Shown here piece after piece: positions 1-5,583 of a stretch of 6,826 nucleotides of DNA; position 1 is the stretch's first letter; each line of letters opens with the position of its first letter. This DNA is from Loki-b32 sp964493385 (GTDB lineage: Archaea; Asgardarchaeota; Lokiarchaeia; Sigyniarchaeales; SOKP01). Location: positions 1-6,826 of the forward strand of contig CAZBNW010000130.1 of assembly GCA_964493385.1 (NCBI GenBank). The letters run 5' to 3'. Below the pieces are notes generated by a model. The model had not been told where the DNA came from and did not search any database. It saw only the letters and a list, made by a program, of their open reading frames with translations. The position numbers were made by a program, and so were the translations under genes.

Positions 1-54
1 ACATTTGAAGATTATCCTGAGAATCGAAAGGCTCTCATCCCTTTCATATATTAA
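1..54 (+). CDS. Possible C-terminal tail of a plus-strand gene (5' part outside the window)
   Basis: Frame 1 is open from the window edge to a TAA at 52-54 and gives 17 residues ending in ALIPFIY. The mix of charged residues (EDYPENRK) looks coding, and a T-tract follows about 14 bases after the stop. It would be convergent with the reductase gene that ends at 72. A second frame is also open, up to a stop inside that gene, so the choice of frame is uncertain. No family can be recognised from so few residues. Confidence 0.3.
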   Translation, partial: TFEDYPENRKALIPFIY

Positions 55-58
55 AGGT

Positions 59-72
59 AAAAACAGATTTTT
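59..72. terminator. Possible bidirectional T-tract terminator between convergent genes
   Basis: AAAAA-CAGA-TTTTT forms a five-pair A:T inverted repeat with a 4-base loop, so each strand carries a run of T just past a convergent stop codon (54 on plus, 72 on minus). Archaeal termination relies mainly on T-tracts, which suits this site. The stem is weak, so the call rests on the T runs and their position. Confidence 0.35.
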
Positions 73-1016
73 TAATATTCTATATTCATTTCTTTAACAT
101 AATCAAAAGCAGAGTAAGCAGCAATAACTCCTTCTGAAACCCCGGTAATGGCCTGTTTAAAAGGGGCATCAGCCACATCTCCCGCCGCAAAAATACCAGG
201 AATATTTGTTTCTGATTTGCGATTAATTTTAATTTCACCTTTTTCATTCGTTTTAACACCAATACGTTTTGCTAAATCAGAATTAGGAACTGAGCCGATT
301 TCAATAAAAACTCCATCTATTTTAAACTCTACCCCATTATCGAAAATCACAGATTTTACTGTTCCATCCCCTCTAATTTCTACTATATTTGTTTTGTAAA
401 TTATCTCAATTTTATCATTGTCATATACTCGCTTCTTATTAATCGGTTCTGCTCTAATTTCTTCTCCTCTATAAATAATGTATGCTTTTTTAACATTTTC
501 TGCTAAAAATAAGGCTTCTTTTGTAGCAGAATCGCTTCCACCAATCACACAGACCTCTTTATCCTTATAAAAGGGTCCATCACATGTAGCACAATAGGAT
601 ACACCATGTCCAGCAAATTCTTCCTCTCCAGGAACTCCTAGTTTTCTCTTTTCTGAACCAGTTGCTATGCAAATAGAATAAGCTTTAAATTTTTGAAAGA
701 AAGAATGGAGTTCAAAGTGATCACCAACTTTATCAATAGTTCGTATCTCATCTGATATATACGGGATATTAAGTGAGTCCATATGATCCTTAAACATATC
801 CATTAAACCTTGACCACTTATTGATGTAATTGCAGGATAATTCTCAACAATGTGAGTCGTAGCAATCAAACCACCAAAAGTTTTACCAACAACTAATACA
901 TCTATGGAGAATCTCGCAGCATAAATCGCACACCCTATAGCTGCTGGTCCTCCTCCTAAAACAATAAAATCATATGTTTTTTCTAAATCGATGCTTTCCA
1001 TATCAATATTGAACAC
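72..1016 (-). CDS. trxB: Thioredoxin reductase-like FAD/pyridine-nucleotide disulfide oxidoreductase
   Basis: This is a low-molecular-weight thioredoxin reductase, a soluble flavoprotein that passes hydride electrons through FAD and a CxxC pair to thioredoxin-fold proteins. Residue numbers are for the 314-residue product. The FAD-binding GGGPAA is at 21-26, the redox-active CATC at 142-145, the nucleotide-domain glycine motif GGSDSA at 159-164, and the C-terminal FAD motif GDV at 279-281. Length is normal for the family. The start chosen is GTG at 1016, because GGAGGG at 1029-1024 sits 7 bases upstream; an in-frame TTG at 1031 has only a weak SD and would place this GGAGGG inside the gene. 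An ATG at 1001 has none. The gene overlaps PDO-1 by 14 bases, so PDO-1 and its paralog are the likely substrates. The NADPH 2'-phosphate motif (HRRxxxR in E. coli) reads YRGEEIR at 182-188, so donor preference is uncertain. Confidence 0.93.
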   Translation of the reverse strand: MFNIDMESIDLEKTYDFIVLGGGPAAIGCAIYAARFSIDVLVVGKTFGGLIATTHIVENYPAITSISGQGLMDMFKDHMDSLNIPYISDEIRTIDKVGDHFELHSFFQKFKAYSICIATGSEKRKLGVPGEEEFAGHGVSYCATCDGPFYKDKEVCVIGGSDSATKEALFLAENVKKAYIIYRGEEIRAEPINKKRVYDNDKIEIIYKTNIVEIRGDGTVKSVIFDNGVEFKIDGVFIEIGSVPNSDLAKRIGVKTNEKGEIKINRKSETNIPGIFAAGDVADAPFKQAITGVSEGVIAAYSAFDYVKEMNIEY

Positions 1017-1686
1017 GGATATTCCCTCCAATCAATGCTCTTAATATTTCATTGGGCCCAACCATTCCAACTAAGGTTTTTTGATCGTTTATAATAGTGT
1101 AGGGAACCCCAGCAGCATCATAAAATTGACCAATATCGGGATTTGCCATGATGTCAATCACCACAGTCCTAATTTTCCCCTCAGATGCAATTGCGAAAGA
1201 GTTGCTGATAGCAATAACCTGAGGACAATAAGGGCAAGTCTCTGTCATCATTATCTTAATAGTTGATGGTGGTATCCTATCTAGATTTTGTTTTATTGTT
1301 GTCTCATAATAATTGGGCATTCCCGCAAAAGTAAATATAGTTTGGATAAAAGGTTGAATTTCACCTCCTTTAGGAGCTGCTAAATATCTAATTATTTCTC
1401 TCCCACTGTTATCAATAAAAAGTATTGTTGGAACACGTGTAATATCATACTTTTTAGCGAACTCTGGGTTATCATCTATTGATAATTCTTCAATTGTTAA
1501 CATTCCATTTGAGTTTTCTTCGTAAACTCTTAATAAAGCCATAAATTGGCCACAATCCATACATGCTCTAATTTTTGTTCCATCAGTTTTTACTCTTTGA
1601 GAAGTAAACACTTTCAATTTAACAGGCTTCTTCAGCTTAGCCATTTCTCTCTTAATTATTTCCTTGTATCTATCATTTTGAGACAT
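1003..1686 (-). CDS. Protein disulfide oxidoreductase, double thioredoxin fold (PDO-1)
   Basis: This is a cytosolic dithiol-disulfide exchange protein of the archaeal PDO (glutaredoxin-like) family, made of two thioredoxin folds in tandem. In the 227-residue product the N-terminal fold carries CMDC at 42-45 with cis-proline P86 (RVP). The C-terminal fold carries the classic CPYC at 151-154 with P195 (GVP). These four are the only cysteines. An insert of about ten residues (RVKTDGTKIRA) separates the first strand from CMDC. The start is ATG at 1686, since AGGTG lies 10 bases upstream; an in-frame TTG at 1692 would be only 4 bases from that site. The gene sits 23 bases after PDO-2 and overlaps the reductase, which probably re-reduces it. 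By hand count the two PDOs are identical at 100 of 212 residues aligned without gaps. Confidence 0.92.
   Translation of the reverse strand: MSQNDRYKEIIKREMAKLKKPVKLKVFTSQRVKTDGTKIRACMDCGQFMALLRVYEENSNGMLTIEELSIDDNPEFAKKYDITRVPTILFIDNSGREIIRYLAAPKGGEIQPFIQTIFTFAGMPNYYETTIKQNLDRIPPSTIKIMMTETCPYCPQVIAISNSFAIASEGKIRTVVIDIMANPDIGQFYDAAGVPYTIINDQKTLVGMVGPNEILRALIGGNIRVQY
1024..1029 (-). promoter_or_regulatory. Shine-Dalgarno site that decides the reductase start
   Basis: GGAGGG on the minus strand lies 7 bases upstream of the in-frame GTG at 1016. It sits inside the last codons of PDO-1, which points to translational coupling of the two genes. Confidence 0.7.
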
Positions 1687-1696
1687 TATCAAATAC

Positions 1697-1701
1697 CACC
1701 T
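1697..1701 (-). promoter_or_regulatory. Shine-Dalgarno site of PDO-1
   Basis: AGGTG on the minus strand matches the archaeal anti-SD sequence and is 10 bases from the ATG at 1686. It lies in the 23-base gap after PDO-2, so PDO-1 has its own ribosome entry within the operon. Confidence 0.55.
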
Positions 1702-1709
1702 TATCTAAA

Positions 1710-2417
1710 TTATGCATACATACCTCCAAAATCTCTACCTTTCGAACCGACTAGTTTATCTAGCAAATCTTGAGGTGTAAACATTCCGTGAATAATATCT
1801 TTTTCATTTATGACTGTCATGGGAACACCTTGAACTTGGTAATTCATACCGATGTCTGGGTTTAAATTAACATCAATTACTTCCGCTGAAATCTTTCCTT
1901 TGGAAACTAAAGCGAATAATGTTAAAACTGGAACAGTAGCAGGACAATATGGGCATGTTGGAGTTATAAAGATTTTCATATTTGCCTTTTCTATCTTTTT
2001 AAGATGAGTAAGGATTTGATCCGCATAATATGGCCTTACCCCTGAAAAATATTGTATACTATTAAGAAAGGGTACAAATTCAGATCCTGTTGGGTGTGCT
2101 AAATATCGAATAATTTCTCTTTCATTTTGATCAACAAATAATATGGCAGGGATCTTAGTAACACTGAATTTTTTTGCGAGTTTTTCATTCTCTTCAGTAG
2201 AAATTTCCTCAATTTCTAATTTCCCATTAGATAAATCTTCTAACATTTTTAATAACTCATATGTTGCTTCACAAGCCATACACTTTCTTATTTTTGTTCC
2301 ATCTTCTTGAGTTTTAAAATCAGTAAAAAGTTTTAGTACAACTTTATCTTTTAATTTACCCATTTCTCTTTTAATATTATCCATTTCATTTTCTGAAAAT
2401 AACATAAAATCACGCAT
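1710..2417 (-). CDS. Protein disulfide oxidoreductase, double thioredoxin fold (PDO-2)
   Basis: This paralog of PDO-1 is the first gene of the PDO-PDO-reductase operon. In its 235 residues the N-terminal fold has CMAC at 46-49 with cis-proline P90 (KIP). The C-terminal fold has CPYC at 155-158 with P199 (GVP). As in PDO-1, there are no other cysteines, and the same DGTKIR segment stands just before the first CxxC. It differs from PDO-1 in the residues inside and just after the first active site (CMACE against CMDCG) and in a longer N-terminus, which suggests a different redox potential or partner. The start is uncertain: ATG at 2417 has no SD, while ATG codons at residues 5 and 12 are possible alternatives. 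The likely role is protein disulfide exchange fed by the downstream flavoprotein. Confidence 0.92.
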   Translation of the reverse strand: MRDFMLFSENEMDNIKREMGKLKDKVVLKLFTDFKTQEDGTKIRKCMACEATYELLKMLEDLSNGKLEIEEISTEENEKLAKKFSVTKIPAILFVDQNEREIIRYLAHPTGSEFVPFLNSIQYFSGVRPYYADQILTHLKKIEKANMKIFITPTCPYCPATVPVLTLFALVSKGKISAEVIDVNLNPDIGMNYQVQGVPMTVINEKDIIHGMFTPQDLLDKLVGSKGRDFGGMYA

Positions 2418-2488
2418 TGTAGTTCAATCTATTATGAATATTTGCTTTCATACTTAAAAGAATTTTTCGTTTAAATTATAAAAAAAAC
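2418..2488 (-). promoter_or_regulatory. Probable promoter region of the PDO-reductase operon
   Basis: On the minus strand two TATA-like boxes precede PDO-2: TTTATAAT near 2482-2475 and the weaker CTTTTAAG at 2460-2453, which is preceded by an A-rich BRE-like stretch. A start about 25 bases downstream would give a leader of roughly 35 or 12 bases. The lack of an SD before 2417 favours the short leader. Which box is used cannot be decided here. Confidence 0.35.
2480..2487 (-). terminator. T-tract terminator after the MOT1-type transporter gene
   Basis: A run of eight T on the minus strand lies about 70 bases past the transporter stop at 2559 and before PDO-2. It is the longest T run in this gap and probably ends the transporter transcript. 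It overlaps one of the two candidate TATA boxes of the next operon. Confidence 0.4.
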
Positions 2489-2558
2489 TTGTTCTGAATA
2501 GTTATTGAATAAAATCCAATAGAATTGTATTAATAATTCAAAAGATCAATTTTAAGGA

Positions 2559-3710
2559 TTAACTTTTAGTTTGTTCAATTAATTTTTTAAAAATTAAATA
2601 TAATATTAAACCAATTAGAAATCCAATTGCAATATTAAGAAAAAAGCAAATAATTGCAGAGGTTAATATTATGGGAAATACTTTTAGATTAAAATCCTTA
2701 AAAGATATTTTTCCTAATAAAAAAGCAGTATAAATAAGCATAGCGCCTAAAATAGCCATTGGGAACTCTGTAAAAATTAAAAATAATGTTTCAGAAAAAA
2801 ATAATCCAAGAATTAATTCCATTATACCTTCCAATATCATAGAACCACCTGTTCTTGCTCCAAAAGCATATTGTGCCATTAATCCCCCAGATCCATGACA
2901 TAAAGGCATTCCTGCTAAAAAAGGATTAATCAAATTCATGGCACCCATATTAAAAGCTAAAATATTAGCATCTATTCCATCTCTCTCAGGAAAAAGCTCT
3001 TTAATTAACACAACAGTAGCAATCATAACATTTGTTAAAGTTAAAAATAATTGTGCTATTCCCGCATTTAACATCCCAAGTAAAAAGTTATTCCATGTAG
3101 GTATTTGAAAATTTAATATAGGAATTCCAAATTTCAGTTCAGAAATACTAATAGCGCCAGTAAAAAACATAATAAAAATGCCAGCAAAAGTAAGAATAAT
3201 TGCTGAAGGAATTGGTTTATTTTTTATTAAAATTAAAATTATTAATATTGAGATAAAACCGAGAAATAGATTATCACTAAATAATATTAATCCTGTCCAT
3301 CCTAATATAAATGCTAAACCAAGTTGGATTCCTCTTACTGCTATGATAGGAACTTTACTTACAATTTTATTAAGCTTTTTTGAGAAACCAAGGAGAAACC
3401 ACACGACTCCAGTCCCAAATCCAGTAGAGATAACCATATTAGGATCCCAACCTTTTGATATAGCTACAGCACCAATCGTTTTTTGTGGTTGTACAGGAAG
3501 TGGAAGGTTAAATTTTACCCCTAATATGATATTTGTAATTCCTAATGTAAGGAAGATTCCTGCAGGATTTAGACCTACTATTGATATATATCCTATTATA
3601 AAAGGAATTAATGTACCCCAATCTCCAAAAGCTCCTCCAAATTCTCTTAAAGTAAACTTTTTGTATTTTCTTTCAGTTTCTTTTTCAATAACACTATTTT
3701 TAGATTCCAA
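2559..3710 (-). CDS. MOT1-type sulfate/molybdate transporter, integral membrane
   Basis: This is a polytopic membrane transporter of the MOT1 family (a SulP relative), whose members import molybdate or sulfate. The 383 residues carry the family signatures: EFGGAFGDWGTLIPF at 23-37, PVQPQKTIGA at 72-81, and a conserved loop at 268-288 beginning MPLCHGSGG and ending FGARTG. Hydrophobic segments run from about 31 to 373, with charged, probably cytoplasmic ends. Length is normal for the family. The start is TTG at 3710: the frame is closed by TGA at 3719-3717, and a weak GAG SD lies 5 bases upstream. The substrate cannot be read from sequence. Neighbouring thiol redox genes would suit sulfate, while a Mo/W enzyme elsewhere would suit molybdate or tungstate. 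It lies 141 bases before PDO-2 and 155 bases after the HdrD-like gene, so it may be transcribed alone. Confidence 0.9.
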   Translation of the reverse strand: MESKNSVIEKETERKYKKFTLREFGGAFGDWGTLIPFIIGYISIVGLNPAGIFLTLGITNIILGVKFNLPLPVQPQKTIGAVAISKGWDPNMVISTGFGTGVVWFLLGFSKKLNKIVSKVPIIAVRGIQLGLAFILGWTGLILFSDNLFLGFISILIILILIKNKPIPSAIILTFAGIFIMFFTGAISISELKFGIPILNFQIPTWNNFLLGMLNAGIAQLFLTLTNVMIATVVLIKELFPERDGIDANILAFNMGAMNLINPFLAGMPLCHGSGGLMAQYAFGARTGGSMILEGIMELILGLFFSETLFLIFTEFPMAILGAMLIYTAFLLGKISFKDFNLKVFPIILTSAIICFFLNIAIGFLIGLILYLIFKKLIEQTKS

Positions 3711-3736
3711 AATTACTCAAATATAAAAAAAGTCCT

Positions 3737-3751
3737 AAATTTATTAAATTT
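3737..3751 (-). promoter_or_regulatory. Candidate TATA box and palindrome upstream of the MOT1 gene
   Basis: The 15-base AAATTTATTAAATTT is a perfect 7-base inverted repeat around one central base. On the minus strand it contains the TATA-like TTTAATAA at 3748-3741. A start about 26 bases downstream would fall near 3718, giving a very short leader. A T7 run at 3731-3725 lies between box and gene. AT-rich chance is a real alternative. Confidence 0.3.
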
Positions 3752-3805
3752 CTCAAAAGATGCTTATGATATGATCTTTTTTAATGATGGAAGAAATTTT
3801 GTGGT

Positions 3806-3810
3806 AAAAA
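3806..3810 (-). terminator. Weak T-tract after the HdrD-like gene
   Basis: A T5 run on the minus strand lies about 55 bases past the TGA at 3866, and a T7 run follows at 3731-3725. No GC stem is present. Readthrough into the MOT1 gene is possible, so this call is weak. Confidence 0.2.
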
Positions 3811-3865
3811 TTCCAGAAGCAATTTAAATTTAATAAAATTTTTCAAAATCTTTCTTTTAGTTAAT

Positions 3866-4861
3866 TCATATTAATAATTCAAATAAATCTTTAGCAATAG
3901 GGTAAATTTTACATTGTTTACTAAATCGACGTATAATCCACCAACAAGAAGGACAATATGTCGTAATATAGTTGAGATCCTCTCGGTCAAAATCAGACAT
4001 CCGCTTACGCGCAATTTGTTCTATTATTTCAGTTCGTCCCATCCAACCAGATCCACCACCACAACACCAATGAGGGATGTCTACTACTTTATATCCACTT
4101 TGTTTAAGAATTTTATCTATATACTTATCTACTCCTTCTTTACCTCTGTTCATTAATTGACAGAGGTGTTGTACTCCTACTCTACCTGATTTATGTACAT
4201 TCGATAGTTTTAAATAATCAGAGATGTATTTCACATCAGCACTTAATCCATCCATTTCATTTTTAAAAAGATAATAACAGGCAGGACATAAACAAATTAT
4301 CTCTCTAAATTTTTTTGAATTAAAAATTTCTCTGTTCTCCTTAATACAAGTTTCATACTTCTCTCGCAATCCACTGATTTTTAGGTGCCATCCACAACAA
4401 ATTTCAGTATCTAAAATAGTGAAATCAATTTCTTGCTGGAGCAGAAATTGAAGAGCATGTTCAGTATATTGGGGAATTCTTATCGTAGAAAGACAACCCA
4501 TAAAAAAAAGAGTATCAGATTCACTCGTAATTCCCTTTAGTCTTTTTATTCTCATTTTATTTGTAGGATAAGGTGATCTATATTTCTGATAATATTCAAT
4601 CATTTCATTAATTCCTTCAAATGTATTTCCATCTTCAATATATTTTTGCTTTAATGAAATTCGTTCAGTTTCAGTCTCGCATTCTCCACAATGGACGCAA
4701 TTGTAGAGTTTATTAAAATCATCTGAGGTAAATTTGATTTTATCTTTTTTATCGATAATTTCTTTAACGGTTTCATCGCTTAGAAAGTTAGATGGATCAA
4801 CTTCGTCAGTAGGATAGTTTTTCCTTCCTTTTATTCTCTCTTTGACCATAAAATCTACCAT
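3866..4861 (-). CDS. HdrB/HdrD-like iron-sulfur protein with two CCG domains
   Basis: This protein belongs to the CCG-domain family (HdrB/HdrD, GlpC, LutA, DsrK), whose members bind unusual [4Fe-4S] clusters and reduce disulfides or pass electrons to quinones. Both CCG motifs are complete with the same spacing, C-x31-CC-x35-C-x2-C. The first uses C123, C155/C156, C192 and C195; the second uses C234, C266/C267, C303 and C306. The N-terminal region has CVHCGEC (C55, C58, C61), but the fourth ferredoxin cysteine is absent: position 65 is Thr and no CP follows. There is no second ferredoxin motif, unlike HdrD. No membrane segment is seen. ATG at 4861 has no clear SD; ATG at residue 5 is an alternative, and a short-leader transcript would explain either. 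No HdrA, HdrC, HdrE or hydrogenase gene is nearby, so partner and substrate are unknown. The name HdrD is not justified. Confidence 0.88.
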   Translation of the reverse strand: MVDFMVKERIKGRKNYPTDEVDPSNFLSDETVKEIIDKKDKIKFTSDDFNKLYNCVHCGECETETERISLKQKYIEDGNTFEGINEMIEYYQKYRSPYPTNKMRIKRLKGITSESDTLFFMGCLSTIRIPQYTEHALQFLLQQEIDFTILDTEICCGWHLKISGLREKYETCIKENREIFNSKKFREIICLCPACYYLFKNEMDGLSADVKYISDYLKLSNVHKSGRVGVQHLCQLMNRGKEGVDKYIDKILKQSGYKVVDIPHWCCGGGSGWMGRTEIIEQIARKRMSDFDREDLNYITTYCPSCWWIIRRFSKQCKIYPIAKDLFELLI

Positions 4862-4864
4862 ATC

Positions 4865-4903
4865 AGATTCTTATTTTTTATTGAAAGAAGTCTTTAAAAT
4901 TTA
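4865..4903 (-). promoter_or_regulatory. Probable promoter of the HdrD-like gene
   Basis: On the minus strand GTAAATTTTAAAG (4904-4892) is a TATA-like box. A start about 25 bases downstream would lie near 4872, giving a leader of about 10 bases. It follows a strong T-tract, so the gene needs its own promoter. A 9-base inverted repeat (4881-4889 and 4920-4928) brackets the box. Confidence 0.35.
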
Positions 4904-4928
4904 CGTTAGGTAATCAATATTCTTTCAA
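4881..4928. repeat. 9-base inverted repeat bracketing the HdrD-like gene promoter
   Basis: TTGAAAGAA at 4881-4889 and its exact reverse complement TTCTTTCAA at 4920-4928 are separated by 30 bases. The candidate TATA box lies between the arms, so they could be operator half-sites. The right arm overlaps the T-tract behind the small gene. Confidence 0.35.
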
Positions 4929-4949
4929 AAAAATTTAAAAAAAGAAAAA
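4927..4949 (-). terminator. T-tract terminator after the 51-residue small gene
   Basis: On the minus strand, directly after the TAA at 4952, come T5-C-T7-AAA-T7. This is the richest T stretch in the window and has the form expected of an archaeal terminator. It separates the small gene from the HdrD-like gene. Confidence 0.6.
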
Positions 4950-4951
4950 TT

Positions 4952-5107
4952 TTAATCTTTTTTAAGTTTTACACCTGTTCTTTGAACTCCAACTTCTTTA
5001 TTACTAGGTAAAGGGCTTCCACAATGATCCCTTAACTTTTCACTTTCTTTAAATGCTTTATCAAGTTCTTCTTCTAATTCATCATCAGTTATTTCATTAT
5101 CTGTCAT
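4952..5107 (-). CDS. Small acidic hypothetical protein, 51 residues
   Basis: This open frame runs from ATG to TAA and encodes MTDNEITDDELEEELDKAFK followed by ESEKLRDHCGSPLPSNKEV and a basic tail ending KLKKD. The N-terminal half is an acidic, probably amphipathic helix; the middle holds a single cysteine in HCGSPL. That string recalls the CGxPL knuckle of zinc-ribbon proteins such as the archaeal Sjogren/scleroderma autoantigen-like family, but the paired cysteines of a zinc site are missing. I do not recognise the family. It is supported as a real gene by a TTTATAAA box about 40 bases upstream, a strong T-tract straight after the stop, and protein-like composition. There is no SD before the ATG; the predicted leader is about 15 bases. 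Its function is unknown. Confidence 0.6.
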   Translation of the reverse strand: MTDNEITDDELEEELDKAFKESEKLRDHCGSPLPSNKEVGVQRTGVKLKKD

Positions 5108-5144
5108 AATTAACAAAGAGAAACTGTATTATTTAAGGATTTTA

Positions 5145-5152
5145 TTTATAAA
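5145..5152 (-). promoter_or_regulatory. TATA box of the small gene
   Basis: TTTATAAA lies within the perfect palindrome ATTTATAAAT (5144-5153). It is about 40 bases upstream of the ATG at 5107, which predicts a start near 5123. It follows the T-tract that closes the FTR operon, as expected for a new transcription unit. Confidence 0.5.
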
Positions 5153-5191
5153 TAAAAAATTGATTAAAACTGTTCTAAAAAGAATTAACAG

Positions 5192-5198
5192 AAAAAAA
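5192..5198 (-). terminator. T-tract terminator of the HEAT-Grx-FTR operon
   Basis: A T7 run on the minus strand begins 19 bases past the FTR stop at 5217, and a T5 stretch follows further on. No GC stem is seen. Its position before the next TATA box supports a terminator. Confidence 0.5.
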
Positions 5199-5216
5199 GA
5201 GAATTTATAATAAGAT

Positions 5217-5582
5217 TTATTTCTTAAAATATTGTAAAACTGCTTTTTCCTTCTCAAAAGGTCTTCTTTCAGGGACAAGAACAAAAATTTTTCCAACAGT
5301 TTCATAGAAATCCGGACGTAGATATAAATTGCAGTAGCACGCACCATATTCTTTTACATCTGATGGAGCATAATCGCAAGGACATATTAAATCTCTGTCC
5401 AAATCTCGATTACCTGAAGCAAGACGACATGGACATGATTGAAATCCATAGTTTTTCTTATTTTCTACTAAACCGTCAATTAAGTTATTTAGAGTTTCTT
5501 GATCTTTATTTAATATCCAATTATTAGTCTCACAGACTTTATTACAATATTCCATCATTCCGTCTTTAGTTTCCATATCCAT
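5217..5582 (-). CDS. ftrB: Ferredoxin:thioredoxin reductase catalytic (beta) chain
   Basis: This enzyme uses electrons from reduced ferredoxin to reduce a thioredoxin or glutaredoxin disulfide through a [4Fe-4S] cluster next to a redox-active disulfide. The family's three CxC pairs are present in 121 residues: CPCR at 50-53, CPCDY at 67-71 and CYC at 82-84, with the typical bacterial/archaeal text RLASGN and EYG between them. By analogy with plant FTR, C50, C67, C69 and C82 hold the cluster and C52 and C84 form the active disulfide. An extra C13/C17 pair lies near the N-terminus. The start at 5582 is fixed by GGAGG 8 bases upstream. The gene begins one base after the stop of the glutaredoxin-like gene, so the two are translationally coupled and that protein is the obvious electron acceptor. 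No alpha chain is present; archaeal FTRs are known to work without one. Confidence 0.95.
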   Translation of the reverse strand: MDMETKDGMMEYCNKVCETNNWILNKDQETLNNLIDGLVENKKNYGFQSCPCRLASGNRDLDRDLICPCDYAPSDVKEYGACYCNLYLRPDFYETVGKIFVLVPERRPFEKEKAVLQYFKK

Positions 5583-5583
5583 T

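Noticed and set aside
148..399. 83-residue plus-strand open frame
   Set aside because: Antisense to the reductase, whose FAD and CxxC motifs fix the true frame.
1081..1773. Plus-strand open frames of 61 and 75 residues
   Set aside because: Antisense to PDO-1 and the end of PDO-2, with no recognisable motif.
3178..3726. 182-residue open frame on the plus strand
   Set aside because: It lies antisense to the clearly conserved MOT1 gene, has no family motif, and its openness follows from the codon use of the gene opposite.
3771..3827. 18-codon plus-strand frame (MIFFNDGRNFVVKIPEAI) in the gap before the MOT1 gene
   Set aside because: The text looks protein-like and the frame stays open upstream, but it is too short, lacks an SD and sits in a promoter/terminator gap. 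It could be a relic; a search of related genomes would decide.
3914..4156. 80-residue plus-strand open frame
   Set aside because: Antisense to the second CCG domain of the HdrD-like protein.
5129..5347. 72-residue minus-strand open frame overlapping the 3' half of ftrB
   Set aside because: It is in another frame of the FTR gene, whose CxC motifs are unmistakable, and the rest runs into AT-rich terminator sequence.
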